Notes under the pieces: model-generated
Seen by the model: only the letters and a program-made list of their open reading frames with translations
Databases searched by the model: none
Told to the model about the DNA's origin: nothing
Assembly (NCBI RefSeq): GCF_035594125.1
Contig: NC_087167.1
Span: 2,812,501-2,876,500 of the forward strand
Reading direction: 5' to 3'
From: Scylla paramamosain
Taxonomy: Eukaryota; Arthropoda; Malacostraca; Decapoda; Portunidae
DNA: 64,000 nucleotides
In this document: piece after piece, positions 61,485-64,000 of the stretch
Numbering within the stretch: position 1 is the stretch's first letter
How the letters are laid out: every line of letters starts with the position of its first letter
Position numbers and translations under genes: made by a program

Positions 61485-61792
61485 ACAAAACCTAGGCATA
61501 TATACATACCGCAAATGTTAAGTATATTCATGACCAAATTAAATACGAACTTATTGAAAAAAAAAAAAGTTATCGTTACCACCATCACCACTAGTACCAC
61601 CGCCACCATCACTACCACTACCTAATCACTGCCAGGTCAAGGAGGCGATTACAAAAACGGCAGTGGTATTAGTTGAGCAACGATATTAGGTTGCCGTGAT
61701 ACGTATGAAGCCCGTCACCAGGTATAAACACGCTGTTCCGTGTTTTGCAACCAGGTCAAAGGGTATTAGCTTACAAGGATGAAGAGTATGCG

Positions 61793-61810
61793 TTTTTTTT
61801 TTTTTTTTTT
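61793..61810. repeat. Poly-T, 18 bp
   Basis: Homopolymer. Confidence 0.95.
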
Positions 61811-62270
61811 GTTCTTTCATTTTTCTGATGTGATTGCGCCAGTGAAACAAAGGGTCCGGTTGCGAATACTGTAAATTTTCGTCTTATAGCATCTTGTATC
61901 TCTTTCAGTTCGTGTTTCCCCAGCAAAGTGAAAAGGCATCCTATTAGCGCTTTCAAAGGGTATAAACACTGTGTTGTTTTACTTTGGTGACGTTACTGCG
62001 TCATTCCGACATGGAGTTAAGATGTAAATACTGTTAATTTTTGTTTGGCTACTTTGATTTTCTCTTTTCTCTCTGTGTATATACAACTTCTTTGCATCCT
62101 ACTTTTGCCTTGTATGACTTTGCTTGGCCTAGTATGCGCGGGTATGCACAAGAAGGTGCTCGTGATGGCACTTGTCCTCCTTCACCCAGATGTCTTGTCT
62201 TACCTTGACGGGCTTCTCAATCTCAGGTGTGTGAAGCATACGTAGCAATGCACGCACGCACACCACACAT

Positions 62271-62382
<112 letters not shown>

Positions 62383-62501
62383 AGTTGGTATATTTACAAA
62401 ATTACAGAAACAAAAGTACACACATGTTTGTCCACATAGTATTCGCAATTTCCACTAATACATTATCGTTATTAGATTAACATACTACCAGTGCGATACT
62501 G

Positions 62502-62502
<1 letters not shown>

Positions 62503-62543
<41 letters not shown>
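62503..62543. repeat. (AC)n microsatellite, 41 bp
   Basis: Perfect tract. Confidence 0.97.
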
Positions 62544-62546
<3 letters not shown>

Positions 62547-62549
62547 CTC

Positions 62550-63760
62550 ACATATGTACTTCCCGTCCCACAAGGGCTCAGCCAAGAGCACGTGACGGAG
62601 ACACCCAGTAAGCCAAAAAGCTTCCTCAGTCTTCTCCCGTACCTGAAACTCTGACATGGAAGCTCACGTGAACCCAGACGTTTGGTAACCTGCTAGATGA
62701 CGCTGAGTGACGTGAAAGGCACTTGTATCCTATAGTTTTCTGCCACAAGGCCGTAAAACACAACCAACTGACAATATGGTTTATTTGAAGATAAGAATTG
62801 TGTTTGCTGCTTCCGATAAGCGTCTCCGAATGATAGTGAGATAACGGAGCAGTCGATCACCGCTGGTTTCCTCGAGTGGAGTGCTGATAGCCACCATAGT
62901 TACTGCAATTTGAGTGTTAGGGAAAGTACGTGTTTGTCCACCGCCACAGTTACCTCCCTCACCACTACAGGAGCCTTGCATTACCACCAGTAACCCCATC
63001 AAGGACTTTCTGTGCGTGGAATTGATAAGTTTGGAGATAAAATACGAAAACTCCTCATTGTGCCGACTGTTCCCGGGACTTGCAAGACTGGTTCCTCGGA
63101 GATCAGGCCGTGAATGAGGCACCTGTATCCTCCGCATTCCATTAGGCCTAAGGATTCCCTAGGCCTATCTTTCCCGAAGAGTGTGTGGTCTGCGGTAATT
63201 ACAATGACGACCGTGAAAACTAATTACGCACCAACATGGAAATATTATCAGTAGTGAACGGGGAAGACCGGGATCATGGAGCATTTTATGAAAGGCCGCA
63301 TCTCTTTCTTCAATAAAAGATGGAGCCTTGCGTCACTGGACATTCCCCAAATCAAGGTAAAGGTTCTGAAATTTGTTACTAAAAAAAAATAAATAAATAC
63401 ACTCCTATAGAACTTTATAAGGTTCAATATTTCCAGCACTCATGTATTTTGAAACTCGTAGATATGTTCCATCTTCGTAGGAATAAAAGTGGGAAGAAGA
63501 GGGGAACTGAAAGAGTTGCTAAAGGAAGGAGTTAGGAGGGATAAGGAAAAGGGAGGAAGGGTGCTTGTATGGAGGGCGGCGATGGACGGAACAAGAAGGA
63601 AGGGAGACATGTGTGCGAGGGTTGTGCAGGGACAAGAAAAGGGCTTCCGGACAAATGGGATGGGCAGGACCTTTCCTAAATAAGGGCAAGGGACGCGCGG
63701 CAGGCAGCAAGGACTCGCATTACACACGGAACCTTGACTAATGATGGGTTCAGGTGCAGG
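62550..63760. other. Unique sequence, no recognised genes
   Basis: Open frames up to 118 codons (minus, 62781-63137) without recognisable features. The + strand is purine-rich from about 63480 to 63660. Confidence 0.45.
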
Positions 63761-63764
63761 TTCT

Positions 63765-64000
63765 TTTTTGGCATTTTCATGTCAAGGTGATACTTTTTTT
63801 TTTCATTCTTGTTTGACGATTGAAGTTTTTTTTTCTTTTTTTTTTTTTTACTAATTTCATGTTAAGATGGAATGTCGTTTTTTTTTTTCTTGTTAATTTC
63901 TTGTAGAGTGGAAGTTTTTATTTACATCCTGTCAGTCTCTTGTGGAGTGGAGTTTTTTTTTTTTTTCTTTTTTCGATGAATAACGTTCTCTTTTCTTGTT
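63765..64000. repeat. Degenerate T-rich tandem array, runs off the window
   Basis: Successive units of about 35-60 bp. Each has a word like TTTCATGTYAAGRTG or TTCTTGTAGAGTGGAAG followed by a poly-T of 9 or more. At least five units are seen before the window ends. Confidence 0.7.

Overview
The window looks like about 64 kb of non-coding DNA from a large eukaryotic genome. My best guess is a decapod crustacean, most likely a crab. The reasons are a very high density of long perfect (CT/GA)n and (CA/GT)n tracts (51 tracts of 22-131 bp among the dinucleotide repeats listed, about 3.55 kb in total by my own sum), many imperfect trinucleotide runs, only one long (TA)n, short diverged interspersed repeats, and no compact gene order. 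The assignment is inference from repeat texture; no gene here names a species. No bacterial or viral gene, tRNA, rRNA or CRISPR array is visible. No protein family could be recognised with confidence. Nearly every long open frame is a translated microsatellite or lies in a pyrimidine-rich stretch.

The most informative signals are splice signals on the + strand. At 13540/13541 and 47218/47219 a strong polypyrimidine tract and CAG abut a 5' splice site (GTATGT and GTAAGC) with no bases between. This is the arrangement of the recursive-splicing ratchet points known in long Drosophila introns. Each is followed 48-49 nt later by a second consensus 5' splice site, the layout of a recursive-splice exon. 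A 30-nt microexon-like cassette follows the second one at 47526-47555. Together they suggest the window lies in one or more very long + strand introns. Candidate coding exons on the same strand are 837-964, 55201-55364 and 58962-59149. Their phases do not join directly, so at least one unseen exon is needed or some calls are wrong. A possible non-coding first exon ends at 34149.

Layout. 1-13.4 kb: candidate exon, then microsatellites, a diverged ~150-bp tandem pair (10.5-10.8 kb) and a ~115-bp triplet (12.36-12.70 kb) next to a TTAA-type element end. 13.4-31 kb: ratchet site 1, CT/GA/CA tracts, a TTAA-bounded element (21.0-21.3 kb), a CpG-dense patch with an X-box-like motif (25.1 kb), and a nested trinucleotide minisatellite (26.9-27.1 kb). 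31.4-34.2 kb: two copies of an interspersed repeat in inverted orientation around a cluster of promoter-like motifs, then the possible first exon. 36-38 kb: a dense microsatellite cluster. 40.1-40.3 kb: a complete TTAA-bounded short element. 47.2-48.9 kb: ratchet site 2, the microexon candidate and the densest microsatellite cluster. 51.9 kb: a precursor-miRNA-like foldback inside (AAT)n. 52.5-59.3 kb: two more copies of the interspersed repeat, a CpG-dense patch, two candidate exons, and a 400-bp polypyrimidine block that switches to polypurine. 59.3-64 kb: microsatellites and a T-rich degenerate tandem running off the end.

Everything was read by eye. Splice-site scores, homology, expression and copy number are untested.
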